From Isoetes taiwanensis (taxonomy: Eukaryota > Streptophyta > Lycopodiopsida > Isoetales > Isoetaceae): a stretch of DNA of 64,000 bases. The stretch lies in the NCBI GenBank assembly GCA_021234155.1, contig JAJEKV010000002.1, forward strand, positions 7,147,046-7,211,045, in the 5' to 3' direction. Position numbers and translations under genes: made by a program. Numbering within the stretch: position 1 is the stretch's first letter; every line of letters begins with the position of its first letter. Shown here piece after piece: positions 34,070 to 48,499 of the stretch. Under the pieces are notes generated by a model, which ran no database searches, was not told the DNA's origin, and saw only the letters and a list, made by a program, of their open reading frames with translations.

Positions 34070-34470
34070 TTGCTGCAATCTTGTCCACAGCTTTTCCCGA
34101 GGCACAATGTCAAAAGCCTTGGCGAAGTCTATGAAGCAGCAATATAGTTCTTGCCGACGGTTTCTGCTGTTCTCAACCAGAGTCCACAGCGTGAAGATAT
34201 GATCTATGGCTGAGTGTCTCGGCCTAAATCCTGCCTGCGTGAGTGCCCGCCCTTCTGTTGCCTCTGCCCATTCTGTCAACTGCCGCTCGAGGATCCCGAC
34301 GAGGAGCTTTGCAAACACTGAGCTGATCACGATGGTCCGATAATTGGCCGAGCAGTGCGGGTCTCCTGCCTTGTAGATTGGAACAACCCTGCTAGTGATC
34401 CATTGCGGGGAAAAACCTTCCCGCAATGCCTTGTTGAACATGTCGGTGAGTAACGGTGCCAGAATGTAGG
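34070..34470 (-). mobile_element. LINE reverse transcriptase fragment, minus strand
   Basis: One open minus-strand frame covers the fingers/palm start of a LINE reverse transcriptase: SPQWITSRVVPIYKAGDPHC, SANYRTIVISSVFAKLL, ALTQAGFRPRHSAIDHIFTL and YCCFIDFAKAFDIVPREKLW. It stops at the position where the LINE at 28845 starts, but the strand is opposite. No tail or flanking duplication was seen. Fragment only. Confidence 0.8.
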
Positions 34471-37400
34471 CTATTATAGCTAGTAGATTCAGGGAGATAT
34501 TGTATGTGAGTTCCTTATAGGGAAAATAACATGTTGGTGGTAAGTGCTAGAGGTGCAATGAGATGTATACGTATTGGGATTTATACCGATCTTTGGACAA
34601 GCTACTTCGACATTGCATGGGAATATGAAGGGATGTAGGCACATGTATAGTATTACCTAATGAACTTCACATGTCTTGGTCTTTGTATCGTTCTACTATT
34701 GTCTTGGTATTTTGTTATCTCTTGGATCCTCCGGGGTCGAGCTTCTAGGTTTGGTCGCTTGGGTTGCTCTGGCATGTTCATGTCATCTGTATTTCTATAT
34801 GTTATGTTCTTGTTCTCTGTGACACTGGGTGTAGTTCTCCTGGCAAGAATGCTACGTCAACTCTGTGACTCCATGGTAAGAGGCCTTCCAGTCCCAGACA
34901 TGGGCTGGGAAGGATATGCGCATACGAGGTTCATCCCATCACTCCCGCTATAGGGCTCGGAATGTGAGCTGACTGGGCATTTCTCTGCTAACACGGCCTG
35001 CATGTAGTCTGGCTGAGCTTCCCATTGTCTCGAAGTTGTGCATCATGATGGTTTGACATACTGGCTATGCTCTTTGCTCTTGATGCTCATGTGTTGTATT
35101 TCATTTAATCATGTTGTCATTGTCTAGCATTGTACTCATATAGAATCTCCCGTCTGTATTTGTGCTTACATTCTTGTTATCCAAGATTTCCAAGAAGTTC
35201 CATGCATGTAGTGGCAGCCAAGGATCCTAGTGAATGCACATGCAGTTAATCTGCAAGGCAATGGTCAGGTTGGCGGCGATGCAGCCGAGAATCGTGGTTG
35301 AATTCTAGAGTTAAAAAGCTTTTGTTTAGCTTGCTGTGAAATGAACTCCATGTTAGCGCTACTCGCGGTCGGCCGCTAGGAGGTTTATTTTAGGAAACCT
35401 TCTCCCCAGTGCAGTTTACTTTATCAACAAAGAAAGTGGTCGGCGAGAAAAGAGTTTTGGAAATGGGTAAATTTTAATAAAAAAATGCCAAAACAACCAT
35501 TATCTAAATGCCATTCCATGCTCATAAACCTTAAAAATAAAGTACCAATGTATAAGAATACATCCAAACCCTATAATATTGCATAACATAAGACTTTGGC
35601 AGCAATAAAAACCCAAAATAACAACTCTAATTAACTATACACTCCCAACCATTAGACATTTAGGCCCTGATTCCCACTTTTGAAGATTATTGTGTCATTT
35701 ATGCCATATCTCTTTTGGTCTTGGCTTCATCATTCTTAATATAATGAACCTAGATTAATTCTCTATGGAGAGCACACCACAAACACGATACAATGACGCA
35801 TTTACATCAAAAATTATAACACGGTCTAATATAATTCGTGATTGTCTCATACAAATGGCATGCAACTTTGCATTAGCTCCCTATGACAATTGTCACTCAT
35901 TGGATATTCCCATGAATATTTTGAGTTACTAGGGGTTAAAATGATACGGAAGATGATGCTACTCTCTAGTAGCGAGGAAAACCACAAAAGCAAGGCCAAC
36001 ATTCTATCAAAGCATAGAAGGCAATCCTCAGTTGTTCTACTACGTACTTATACAAGTCTCGTAGGGCATGGACATTACTAATCAATTTCAATATGCATAA
36101 ACCACCAGATGATCGAAATCCTTAGCTTTTCATATCAGAACTTATTTTGAGTAATCTTTGGCCTTGAAATTTTTGATGGCACCACTTAGAGCCACAATTG
36201 CATAGAGGGCAATTCTCAGTTGTGCCACTACATACTTGTACAAGTCTCATAGGCCATGGACAATCCTAATAAATTTCAATATGCATATGACAAGTAAGCC
36301 ATCAGGTAGGTTGAAATTCTTAGCTTTTTATGTAAAAACTTATTTTAGGTAATTTTTGGGCTTGAACTTTTTGGTGACAGGCTTAGGGCTCAATCGCAAT
36401 TTCAACCCCTTGGTGGCTTACGCCAACTAGCCGCCTTGGTGTTAGGGTTTTCTGTGGGAAACCGGTAAAAGACAACACCACTCGGGGCTAAACGCCCCTC
36501 ATGTTGCTGATCTACCAGTTTCCACAAGAAACCTCCTCTAGCTAGGCGGTTACCTATACACACTAGAATAAGAAATACGAGTCTTTTGGAAATTCTAGCA
36601 AGAACAAAACATATGAAACATTTGAAAACATGAGTCATGTGCACGAAATTTCTTATTGTTAGTGGGTGTTTGGATGCATTCTTTATGGTATAGAGTTGAC
36701 ATCAAGGATTTTCCATTCATGTGCAATAATAACTGCGTACATCCAGAAACCCTTCTCACAAAACATGTGGAAGATTTACTCCAACAACAATAATTAACTA
36801 CGGTAGGGATATGAAAGTCTATTCAGAGCAACCAATAAATTCGAGCAGAAAGTGTTCAAAAGTGACCCAATAAAGTATGATCATGATGTTCCAATCACAG
36901 AGATTTCTTTGTACTTCATGGAATCATACTTCTCGAACTTCTATCCTTTGGGCTTGTTATGAGCTTGGTTTTCTAAACTGTATGTTGAGGGAGTGTGAGA
37001 ATGGAGGTTCTATTCTTTGGGGCTTGTTTATGGGCTTGTTCTATAGTTCTTGTTTTAATCATGTAATCCCATTCAATTTGCGAGAATATGCGCTAGTTTA
37101 GTGTTAGGTGAACCACCATAAACCATATTTAAACAAATGGGCTGCACAAGCAAAGAGGTCACATGGCCCCAATTAAGACTACATTGTCTTACTCTTTTTG
37201 ACGTCTCAAAAATAGACCGAATATGTACAAATGGGGGCCATCATCCGTCCCGTTCAAAAAAGGCGCTTTACAGAACCAACGGCCGGATCTTTTTCTGCGC
37301 TCGCTAGCGAAAATCTGTTCCCCTTTTTTTTTTGGGTTGGGAAGTTGCCCACGCAAGCTATGTCCACCATGATCTCTTGGATATGGAGTCTGCCAATCCG

Positions 37401-38719
37401 GTATCGTTTAGTTTCTGACAAATGTGACCTGTTGTGGCCCGCTCGACACGGCTTGGCTTGGAAATATGTCTACGCAAAGTACAAATTGGAGTCTCCTCTG
37501 AATCGGTCAGGCTTTGCGGCTGCTCTGCTAGCTCCGGCGAATTCAATTCTTTGTTTGTTGTAAGTAATCTTTCCCTTCTGTTGTTTGCTTCTCCATAGCC
37601 CACGTCTATAAGGAAATTGACCCTGCTCTTTCAACAAATTCTGGATTTTCATTGAACGGTGTTGATTTGCATTAAATTGAACTGACAGATGACACATTTT
37701 CCTAATATTAATCATTAGAGCTAGAGAGGCATACTTGAATTTCGCCGTATTATATCAACACAGGCCAATAACCTTCAAGAGAAACCGCAAATGGGCAAAT
37801 GCGAATTGTTAAATGTGCAATTTGGCAAAATTTGAAGAATATTTTGGGTTTTTCTCTGCAATATTTAAAGTTGACTTGGCAGTAGCGTGGTTAAAATAAT
37901 ATTTTAGTGATAATAACTAGATGTGACCTTTAATTGAAGAAAGTTTAACTAAGCAACGCAAATTGCAATTCCTAGTTTTTTAATTATTTTCATTGTTTGG
38001 TCGGTAAGCATGATCCTACAACTCTAATCCCAAGTGTTTATACAAAATATGCATCCTAGTAGTAGCCACTGGTAGAACATGGCAATGTGGCTTTTGTCAG
38101 TAGAACTGTATTATGACAAATGTGTAAAGACATGAATGGTTGACGTGCTTCTGGGCTTCCTGTTGATGCATCTTTGTTTCTTATGTTGTGAATTTTGAAG
38201 CAGGCAAATTGATAAGAGGCATGGAGCAGATATATGCATGGTTTCGTGGAAAACATCTGAATGTGACTCGTCCTAATGCCAGTTGTCCAATGTTCACTTT
38301 TGCTCTTCCCTCTATGAGATGGAAATTTGCTTGACTGAGAAATGGTGAAGCAAAGAGGAAATTTGGAGATTTATGAGAACTGGCTGGTTATGGACTCTAT
38401 TTTGTGGTTTCTTTGTTATGCTCATTTAAAACGTGGTGCATCTGGCTGGGATGATGTTTATTTTGAGTGCGTTTGGAAGATGTATCCACTGGCTGTCTTT
38501 GAAAGACTTAGACATCTATAGTGCAATATCCTTGTTTCCAGGCAGCTTATTGTTCACTTTAGCGTTAACGCTAACGGATGAGGAACCTAGCCCAAGTATT
38601 GTTGGATGTTTGTTGTAGAAACAGGAGTAAGTCAAAAGAGAAGCTGTTATAGCAAATATGCAAATTGCAGCAGAAGTCTAAGTGCCATCTTGAACATCAT
38701 TGGAGAAACAATCTCCAAT
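34471..38719. other. Long region upstream of the receptor gene
   Basis: No complete gene was recognised. It holds a 188-bp tandem repeat (36012-36375). A more GC-balanced block (37200-37565) ends in a donor-like TTGTAAGTAA and could be the first untranslated exon of the glutamate receptor gene, with an acceptor near 38628 (GTAGAAACAG). That link is a guess. Confidence 0.35.
36012..36375. repeat. 188-bp direct tandem repeat, two units
   Basis: GCATAGAAGGCAATCCTCAG (36012) and GCATAGAGGGCAATTCTCAG (36200) start two imperfect units. Both continue through ACAAGTCTCRTAGG and TTTCAATATGCATA to CTTAGCTTTT. Confidence 0.8.
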
Positions 38720-41827
<3,108 letters not shown>

Positions 41828-42500
41828 ATGTTTAAGGCCATACCTCATCATTCTTCAACAAGAAGGATGGAAATGCCCCTCATGCTGCATGTAAATTTGG
41901 GGGGCTGTTCTGCTCCTACTACAGTATTTTGTAAACTAGAATATACTGGATTCACAAGAAAGATTTGTAACATACCAACAGTGCAAAGAATATGAAAAAG
42001 ATGGACTTCGTGAATCGTGTGCATCTTTCAAAAGGTTAATATACGAGTAACAAAGTCGGATATGCAATTTTGGACAGTTTATGCTATAAGATTTTGGACA
42101 GTTTTGGAGAGTTTACAGGAAGGGTAGGTCCTTTTGGACAGTTTAAGGAAGGAGGCCAAATATTTTGGAAAGAACACAAGTTATGTCCACGGCTTGAAGG
42201 CACACTATCTGAATTCCCCTTGTTTTACAGGCTGACAAATCGGGGGCTGTTTGCAAGAACTGGATGTTGTGAGTGTCTTATAAGAAATATCCATTTTTCC
42301 CATTATAGTGAAGATGAGGAGGGACAGAGGCTGCAATCTATAATTCTTCGACAGACGTGGTTTCGTCTTTGTTGCAGTAGGTTATGTAAAATGAGCCTAG
42401 TGGAGAAATATGGGCATATGTCTCAGTATTCCCTCACCATTAATGGCTTTCATAAGAAATTGGATTTCAATTTCCATCATATAGCGTAGGAAGGAAGCTT
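41828..42500. other. 3' flank of the receptor gene
   Basis: This contains the presumed 3' UTR. A 139-codon frame at 42070-42489 has no recognisable family and begins in a short GGACAGTTT repeat. Confidence 0.4.
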
Positions 42501-42504
42501 CTGA

Positions 42505-42960
42505 ATGATGTTCCTGCATTACCGTATAAGCTTCTATGACAACTTTTAGCACGGTACGAGGAAAATTAAACAGTGTTGGCTGAAAGCTAATATTTTCAAA
42601 ATAATTGGTGGTTGGATGTTTCTGAAAAACCAGAAACTGATCAGCTAACTAGTGTCTTCGAGCACTTTTAGGGGAAGAGGTTTATGTAATTAGCATTGTT
42701 CCCAAAGTTACATTTTTCTTATCGTGGTATGATTTTTCTTTGAGTTCAGCAATTTAATCAAGAAGGAAGCTGTTGAACTTCAAAATGACCAAGCTTCTTG
42801 CTGCAAGAGAGGATACTTACTCCTTGTCATCTAATAAATGTTGCTCCGTTGTTCTTGTCGTCCAACTGTGCATTTATAAAATGTAGACTGGGATTTGTAA
42901 GTTTGCACATTGAAGGAATAATGTTGCCCCGATCAAAAACTGTAGTTTTATAACTCGGCA
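42505..42960 (+). pseudogene. Decayed partial copy of the adjacent GLR gene
   Basis: Three blocks match the intact gene in order. 42510-42650 resembles exon 2 (CCTGCATTACCGTATAAGCTTC; GGTTGGATGTTTCTGAAAAA, then CCAGAAACTGAT). 42720-42810 resembles intron 4 and the start of exon 5 (TTGCTGCAAGAGAGGAT). 42840-42955 resembles the end of exon 5 and intron 5 (TTGTTCTTGTCGTCCAACTG; GGGATTTGTAAGT). Intron sequence is kept, so this came from DNA duplication rather than a reverse-transcribed mRNA. Large internal deletions make it dead. Confidence 0.75.
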
Positions 42961-43434
42961 TCTGGGCTATGAGAAGAAGGTGTACATTTTGGTTTCGAAG
43001 GTGGAGCTGCGGATAAGAGTCTGCGTGCACCTTGGGCATATGACGAGTAGCGAAGGCCCTTCTAAATCTGTTCCCTGCAGGTGTCGGCATCGCCATGAAG
43101 CGGATGCGGAGGCCTTTGTTTCATATTTGCTGTGTTTGGTGGTTCTTCAAACAGGTGAGTGCCTCCTTCTTCCTCTCTTGAAAGCAGCAAGAAAGGGGAG
43201 GGGTGCAGGAGCCCATGCCCCCATCCCGGCTGTTGCTGCGATGCATGCCGTATCTGCTAGTGCACAGACGCATCCCATCCGGCCTGCCATGCCTGGCACA
43301 TCTAGCTTTGGACAGAGCCAAGAGCCTCCTGCCATGCCCAATTCCTCCATAAGTTGGGGGGCAATTGACTGTCACATTAGGCCTTTTAGGCCAGGACGTG
43401 TCCTCTTAGTTTCTATGAAGCCTTATCATCCTTT

Positions 43435-46408
43435 TGTGACGTAAAGTTAACCTAGGGTTCATTCTGTCCATTTTACCCCTTATTCTGCTATGATTTTCTT
43501 TTCCAGAAATGTAGTTACTTGGTTGCAATTCCGTTTTTTACTTGCATTTCTTCTTTTTACTTAGTTACAATTCTGAAAATTTCCAACAGTAAATTTCGAG
43601 ACTCAAAATTTCTTCCATTCATTTAAGAAGCATGTCCTGTATACAATTCAAAATATGATGATACTTCAAGTATCAATTCAAAAAACACATTACAGTTCAA
43701 AATGTGATACTTCCAAGTATCAATTCCAGCAAACACAGAAAAAAATCAAAGAGAACTTCCAGCAGAATGTATACTTCAAGGAGAACTAGCAGCGCCAAAA
43801 CCAAAAGCTTTTGAGCCAAAACCCTTCATCATCTCGGTCATGATTTCCCTAGACATGAATGGCATAACAATGCTGCAATTCTGAAAATAACCACCAGAAA
43901 TATTGCCAATATGAAGATTGATATTTTGAAAACCTGCACGCTTCACATCTGGAGACGATTCTGTCAACACATCTATGTCTTTGTTTAACTGTATATCATC
44001 ATCCCTCAAATCCTCAGCAGGAAACTTTAGATTCAGATCAAAACTAGGAACAGTGGCAACAGACTGAATATTTCCAACAGTGCTAGGCTCCACAGAATCC
44101 ATTTGACAATTCGCAACATCCATAGCATCATTATGCACAAGAGAACTACCTGGACATGCACTAGAACTACCTGCAACTTGCATTCCTCGATCCATATCAT
44201 CAATCTTCTGAAGTTCCTGCTTGTATACATCTTCAAACATTCTCCTCTTTCCTTTCTCATCGAAAGGCTGTGAAACACATGACATAGCACACTTCGTCTG
44301 CAAATCTAAGGTCTTGTCATACCTGTAATATATTATAACATTAAACCAAATTAAATAAGCAAAAGAAAAAGCAAAGAAGAAAGTAACACACTGAATATGC
44401 TTCACCAGATTGGCGCTTGATCACCCTCATACCAATATTAGTAGGAACATGTGCCCTCATCATTACGAAACCACGGTACATCTACGGTTGTTCTTTGAAC
44501 CCGACCCTCAACACCAACAGTCAACAACATATACTTGACCCAACCAGCCAATTTTCTAGCAGACACCCTATTTTTGAATTATACCAGATTGGTCCCCTAT
44601 GATTAACGATTGCTTGCATAAAACAATGTGAAATTCCTTGATCCCATCGGTATTAGGCTTAGGCACAGGCAAATGCTTCTGCAATTGTCTAAATGTCAGA
44701 ACTACATCATTCTCATAGCACCGGCAAGGTCTTCGAAACTGTTCCTCCTGATAATGATTCATATCAGTATCATTATTCTTTGAAAGTCTCTCACTATATT
44801 CAAGATATTCTTGTCCATTTTCATCTCCAATAGAAATCGGTCATAAGCAAGCGATGCACCTCACCTTGACCTCGAATAGCAAATCGAGCCACACAATAGT
44901 AAAGAAATCTCTTCTGCAAACCTTTAGGATGACAGATTGAATGATCTACATCAGCAAGAAGGAGCTGCTCACTACCATAAGGTATTTCTTCCACTTTCTT
45001 CCTCTTCTTACACACACCTGGAGTGTTCCTGGACCTTCTCATCGATGCCACACAAGCAAGCCTTGCCCTCTCAAATATTGGAGAGTCTTTGATAGAGAAT
45101 TTTACCTCAGAAATTCCAGTATTGGCAATTCTAATCTCTTGATTTCTTCGAATTATTGCACCAAATTTTCGAAACATATCATGAAGCCTGCAAGAAACAA
45201 AGGTAAATTAATAACAAAATTTAATAGATATAAAACAAGCAAGAAACAATTTCCAAATTAAGTTACTCACGATTCTGGAGGATAGAATGATCCTTTCTTG
45301 TCTTTCTTCACCACTTGCATCATAAATTTCTCTAATAAGGAAGCAAATAAGGAAAGATCCATATCCTCAATAGATTTCTCCAAAGAATAGCCATAAGTCT
45401 GCCTCCAAAGATCAAATCTGTTCCTAGCCCAAGCAATCTTAGCAGCAGATCTACTAATACCTCCAGCATCTACCTCTTGCTGTAATTTCTCATCTAACTC
45501 CACAAATGGAAGCCTACTACCACTAGGATCTGCAACAGGAACAACCACAGGTTCAGCACTGGCCTCTGTCAAATACTTAGCAATTGCTTCTTCTCCAAAT
45601 TCAGAAAGTAAAGCCTTCTCAAAATCAGCAACAGTTTCATTGGCCTCATCCGAAATAGTCAGACTAGCAAGCTTCTCTGTCTGCACCTCCCTTTCAACAA
45701 TGGTATTTGTGATATCCCTAAGAATAGGCTCCTCAAGATCATCCATCACACAAATCTACAAAAGAAAATCCAAATTAGTAACAAGAAGCGAAAAATAAAA
45801 GAAGAATAACAAAAAACAACAAAGATACTTGCCTTTTTTACAGCCTTTTTTACAGAATCCTTGAACAAACCGCCCGGATCATACAAAAAGCTAGAATCCA
45901 AGTCTGAAACTCGTCCTAGACTATAAATCAGAACTTGAAACAAACTAAGAAGCACAAAACTTCGACAAGAGAACCTGCATGCAAGAATTTCTTGCAAAAA
46001 GGCCATCCTAGTTCTCTTTAGAGTCGTCCTACATCCTCCAGCACGCAAGAAATAGCAAGAAATAGCCATGCAAGTAAGAACACAGACAAAGCAGACCAAA
46101 GGCACCAAGAAATTTCTTCAAAACCTTCAAAAGTTTCGCCTAACGAACGCTCAGAGCAAGATCACGCCACCGGAAGGAAAAAGACAAAGAAAATACACGA
46201 AACCAGACCAAGAAGCTTCACAACTTCGTCAAAAGCTTCCAAAAACTCGCCTACTCAACTCTCAAACCTAGATGGCGCCACCGGAATGAAGCTCAGCGAT
46301 GGCGCCACCGCAAACACGGTGATCGCCTAAAGAAACGATGGCGATGGCGCAGGAAGAAAGGAAAAAAAAAATGACAGAATGAAACCCTAGGTTAACTTCA
46401 CGTTACAC
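43435..46408. mobile_element. TIR-flanked unit around a tyrosine-recombinase-like gene
   Basis: The left end TGTGACGTAAAGTTAACC (43435 on), continuing CTAGGGTTCATTCTGTC, is matched inverted at 46370-46408 (TGTAACGTGAAGTTAACC, continuing CTAGGGTTTCATTCTGTC on the minus strand). The repeats are about 38 bp with two mismatches and two indels. The only gene between them is the DUF3504-like frame. No clear target duplication was found outside, so the exact ends and the mobile nature are unproven. Confidence 0.55.
43776..45749 (-). pseudogene. Crypton/DUF3504-type tyrosine-recombinase-like protein, frameshifted
   Basis: Exon 1 (45271-45749) starts MMDDLEEPIL and ends KGSFYPPES. It splices in frame (GT-AG) to 44821-45187 (LHDMFRKFGAIIRRNQEI; LQKRFLYYCVARFAIRGQGE; VHRLLMTDF). 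This matches the YPP-x-x-L...R and FAIRG-x-x-E...L-x-x-DF pattern of the QRICH1/ZMYM-like DUF3504 domain derived from Crypton tyrosine recombinases. After a frame change, NGQEYLEYSERLSKNN and CYENDVVLTFRQLQKHLPVP follow (44820-44640). Then come a decayed N-H-S-x-R region and GMRVIKRQSGEAYS, and a last exon (from about 44330) begins YDKTLDLQTKCAMS with the expected Tyr. The tail contains FQNINLHIGNISGGYFQNC. Several frame changes around 44400-44830 make this copy probably inactive. The recombinase relationship is inferred from motif order. Confidence 0.6.
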
Positions 46409-46409
46409 T

Positions 46410-46506
46410 AATTGCTTTTTTGTCGACATTCCGGCGTGTCAACGCCGCCTCATGCTTAACGGCGTCGGCCGGCGTTCCGCTTCCAGGAATGTCGACAAAA
46501 AGCAAT
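46410..46506. repeat. 97-bp foldback hairpin
   Basis: AATTGCTTTTTTGTCGACAT (46410) is followed by TCC, and the reverse complement GGAATGTCGACAAAAAGCAA ends the unit. The arms are about 22 bp with one base of length difference, and the loop is CG-rich with further GGCG/CGCC pairing. It sits directly next to the right end of the TIR unit. Confidence 0.75.
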
Positions 46507-47334
46507 TCCTCGTGATCTGAAGATGCATAACAGGTGCTCCTCTGCAGACCACTTCTTGAATAGTGCAACAACCATTAAAATTTCAATGCCTCTTGTAGTG
46601 GGATTAATCTGCAATATTGTGGCATATGGCATACTGAAAAGCATTAATTTGAAACATTATTTATTACGGTTTATCACATAGTTATGCAGACAAAAACCAA
46701 AATTCATTTCCCTGCTACTATCATCTTCTAGGAAGAACTTTCAATCTTGCTGGGAAAATTGCAGAGCTCCTACATATCTAGATAATGACGGCCAAAGCCA
46801 AAGCGCACTTTCCAAAAGCGACCGCCGTACCCTGAGTAACAAAATCCTTTCTCCTTCCGACCTATTTTCAATTCAAAGTAGGACTACAAATGGCGACTCT
46901 AGACACTTTACTTTGCAAGCTCGATAAATCGGTTGGAATGGGTCTAGGCTCCCCGCAACAGACCCTACAAAATGAGTGGAAGTTCACGAATGGCAAGCCG
47001 CCATAGCTCACAAATCCGCCAAGATAATGCTTCGCGAAATCCTTTAAATATGATTGGGAAGAACCTCCAACAGCTTTCTTTGGATATATGCCATTAAAAA
47101 AATAGGGTGTCCGGATCAATCATCTTCCTTCACAAAGAACGTGAGCGAGGAAAAGAAATACCAAAATCGAATAGGTTAAGCTCTCGAGCAAGGTAAATCT
47201 GTTAGATCTCAAAATCGAGAACATTTTCGCCCCCTCGGTCTTGCCGGGAGCTGCCATAGCTGCAAACATACCCTAAAAATAAGCTAAGAGAAATCCCTAC
47301 GAAATGACAATGGAATGCCGAATAGGCTTGCCAT
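46507..47334. other. Region with no recognisable gene
   Basis: A minus-strand frame at 46868-47119 has no recognisable family. The base composition resembles the decayed coding sequence of the 10.4-kb transposon, but no homologous motif was found. Confidence 0.35.
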
Positions 47335-47634
47335 GGCCACCATGGTCGAGTCTGTGGTATAGAGATGCGATAGTTGAAGATGGCTCCGCCCGGCTCCTCC
47401 CTAACCCTAGGATGCCTTCAAAAAAACCGCAGAGCATGATTAGATCAAATCGGGCTCTTATCCATTCAAAGCAAAATACCTTTGGCCACCATGCATTTGG
47501 AGTGTGGTATAGAGATGCGATAGCTGAAGATGGCTCGCCCGCCCTCCTCCCTAACCCTAGGATGCCTTCGCAAAAACCGCAAAGATGATTAGATCAAATC
47601 GGGCTCTTATCCATTCAAAGCAAAATACCTTAGG
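47335..47634 (+). repeat. 150-bp direct tandem repeat, two units
   Basis: GTGGTATAGAGATGCGATAG recurs at 47354 and 47504, and the units also share CCCTAACCCTAGGATGCCTT and AATCGGGCTCTTATCCATTC. Confidence 0.85.
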
Positions 47635-47806
47635 GCATCGGCTTTATAAAAAGAAAGAGCTAGATGGTGATGCAAAGATCGCCCCCCTAAGCATGAGGGC
47701 CCGCTTCAAGAATGCAACCACGAATGCGGCTATTTGGAACTAAGATAATGAAAGAAATGGTTGGAGCCTTTGGTTTTAAGTACGCCCGATTTGGGTTGGC
47801 CTCCCA

Positions 47807-48460
47807 TGGAAACCCTTCCGGCTTTCCATGGGGTTTCCATGGAAACCCTTCCGGTTTTATTGAAAACCGGAAGGACCCTTCCGGAAACCCTTCCGGGTTT
47901 TATTGAAAACCGGAAGGGTTTCCATGGAAACCCTTCCGGGTTTTATTGAAAACCGGAAGGGGAAGGGTTTCCATGGAAACCCCGGAAGGGTTTCCATGGA
48001 AACCCCTTCCGTTTTCAATAAAACCCGGAAGGGGAAGGGTTTCCATGGAAACCCTTCCGGTTTTCCAGAATTTGAAAACCCGAAAGGGTTTCCATGGAAA
48101 TTCGGAAGGGTTTCCATGGAAAGCCGGAAGGGTTTCCATATTGGAAAATCCGGAAGGGTTTCCATATTGGAAAATCCGGAAGGGTTTCCATGGAAATCCG
48201 GAAGGGTTTCCACAAAATTATTTTTTTTCAAAATATTTACACACGTGAGCCTTTATGGCTCACGCCTTTCCACATGGACGCCGACATTAAGGCGCACGTC
48301 CATCGAGCGCACGTCACTCAAAATTCAAATTTTGAGTGGAAACCCTTCCCGATTTCCTTGCATGATGGAAATTGGGAAGGGTTTCCACAGGAGGAGGAAA
48401 ATAGGAAGGGTTTCCACAGGAGGAGGAAAACAGGTTAGGTTTCTACATGAGGAGGAAAAT
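47807..48460. repeat. Dense array of inverted GGAAACCCTTCCGG units
   Basis: CCGGAAGGGTTTCCA and its complement alternate about twenty times and form perfect palindromes such as the 30 bp centred on CCATGG. Spacers are TTTTATTGAAAA-like in the first half. Further hairpins follow: GTGAGCC-TTTAT-GGCTCAC near 48246, ACTCAAAATT-CA-AATTTTGAGT near 48317, and a roughly 20-bp stem at 48339-48388. The long open frames on both strands here (Phe-His-Gly-Asn-Pro repeats) are a by-product of the repeat. Confidence 0.9.
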
Positions 48461-48499
48461 AGGTTAGGTTTCCACATGAAGTTAGAAACTCCATGGGGT

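Noticed and set aside
42070-42489. 139-codon gene downstream of GLR
   Set aside because: No family, no splice or start context, and it begins inside a short repeat.
42980-43444. 154-codon proline/alanine-rich frame
   Set aside because: The overlapping minus-strand frames are equally open because of GC-rich sequence; no domain was recognised.
45746-46108. Minus-strand 120-codon hydrophobic frame as a membrane protein
   Set aside because: It ends at the recombinase-like start and looks like 5' leader sequence; no family or conserved motif.
47807-48460. CRISPR-like look of regularly repeated units
   Set aside because: Units alternate in orientation, spacers are not unique, and the genome is eukaryotic.
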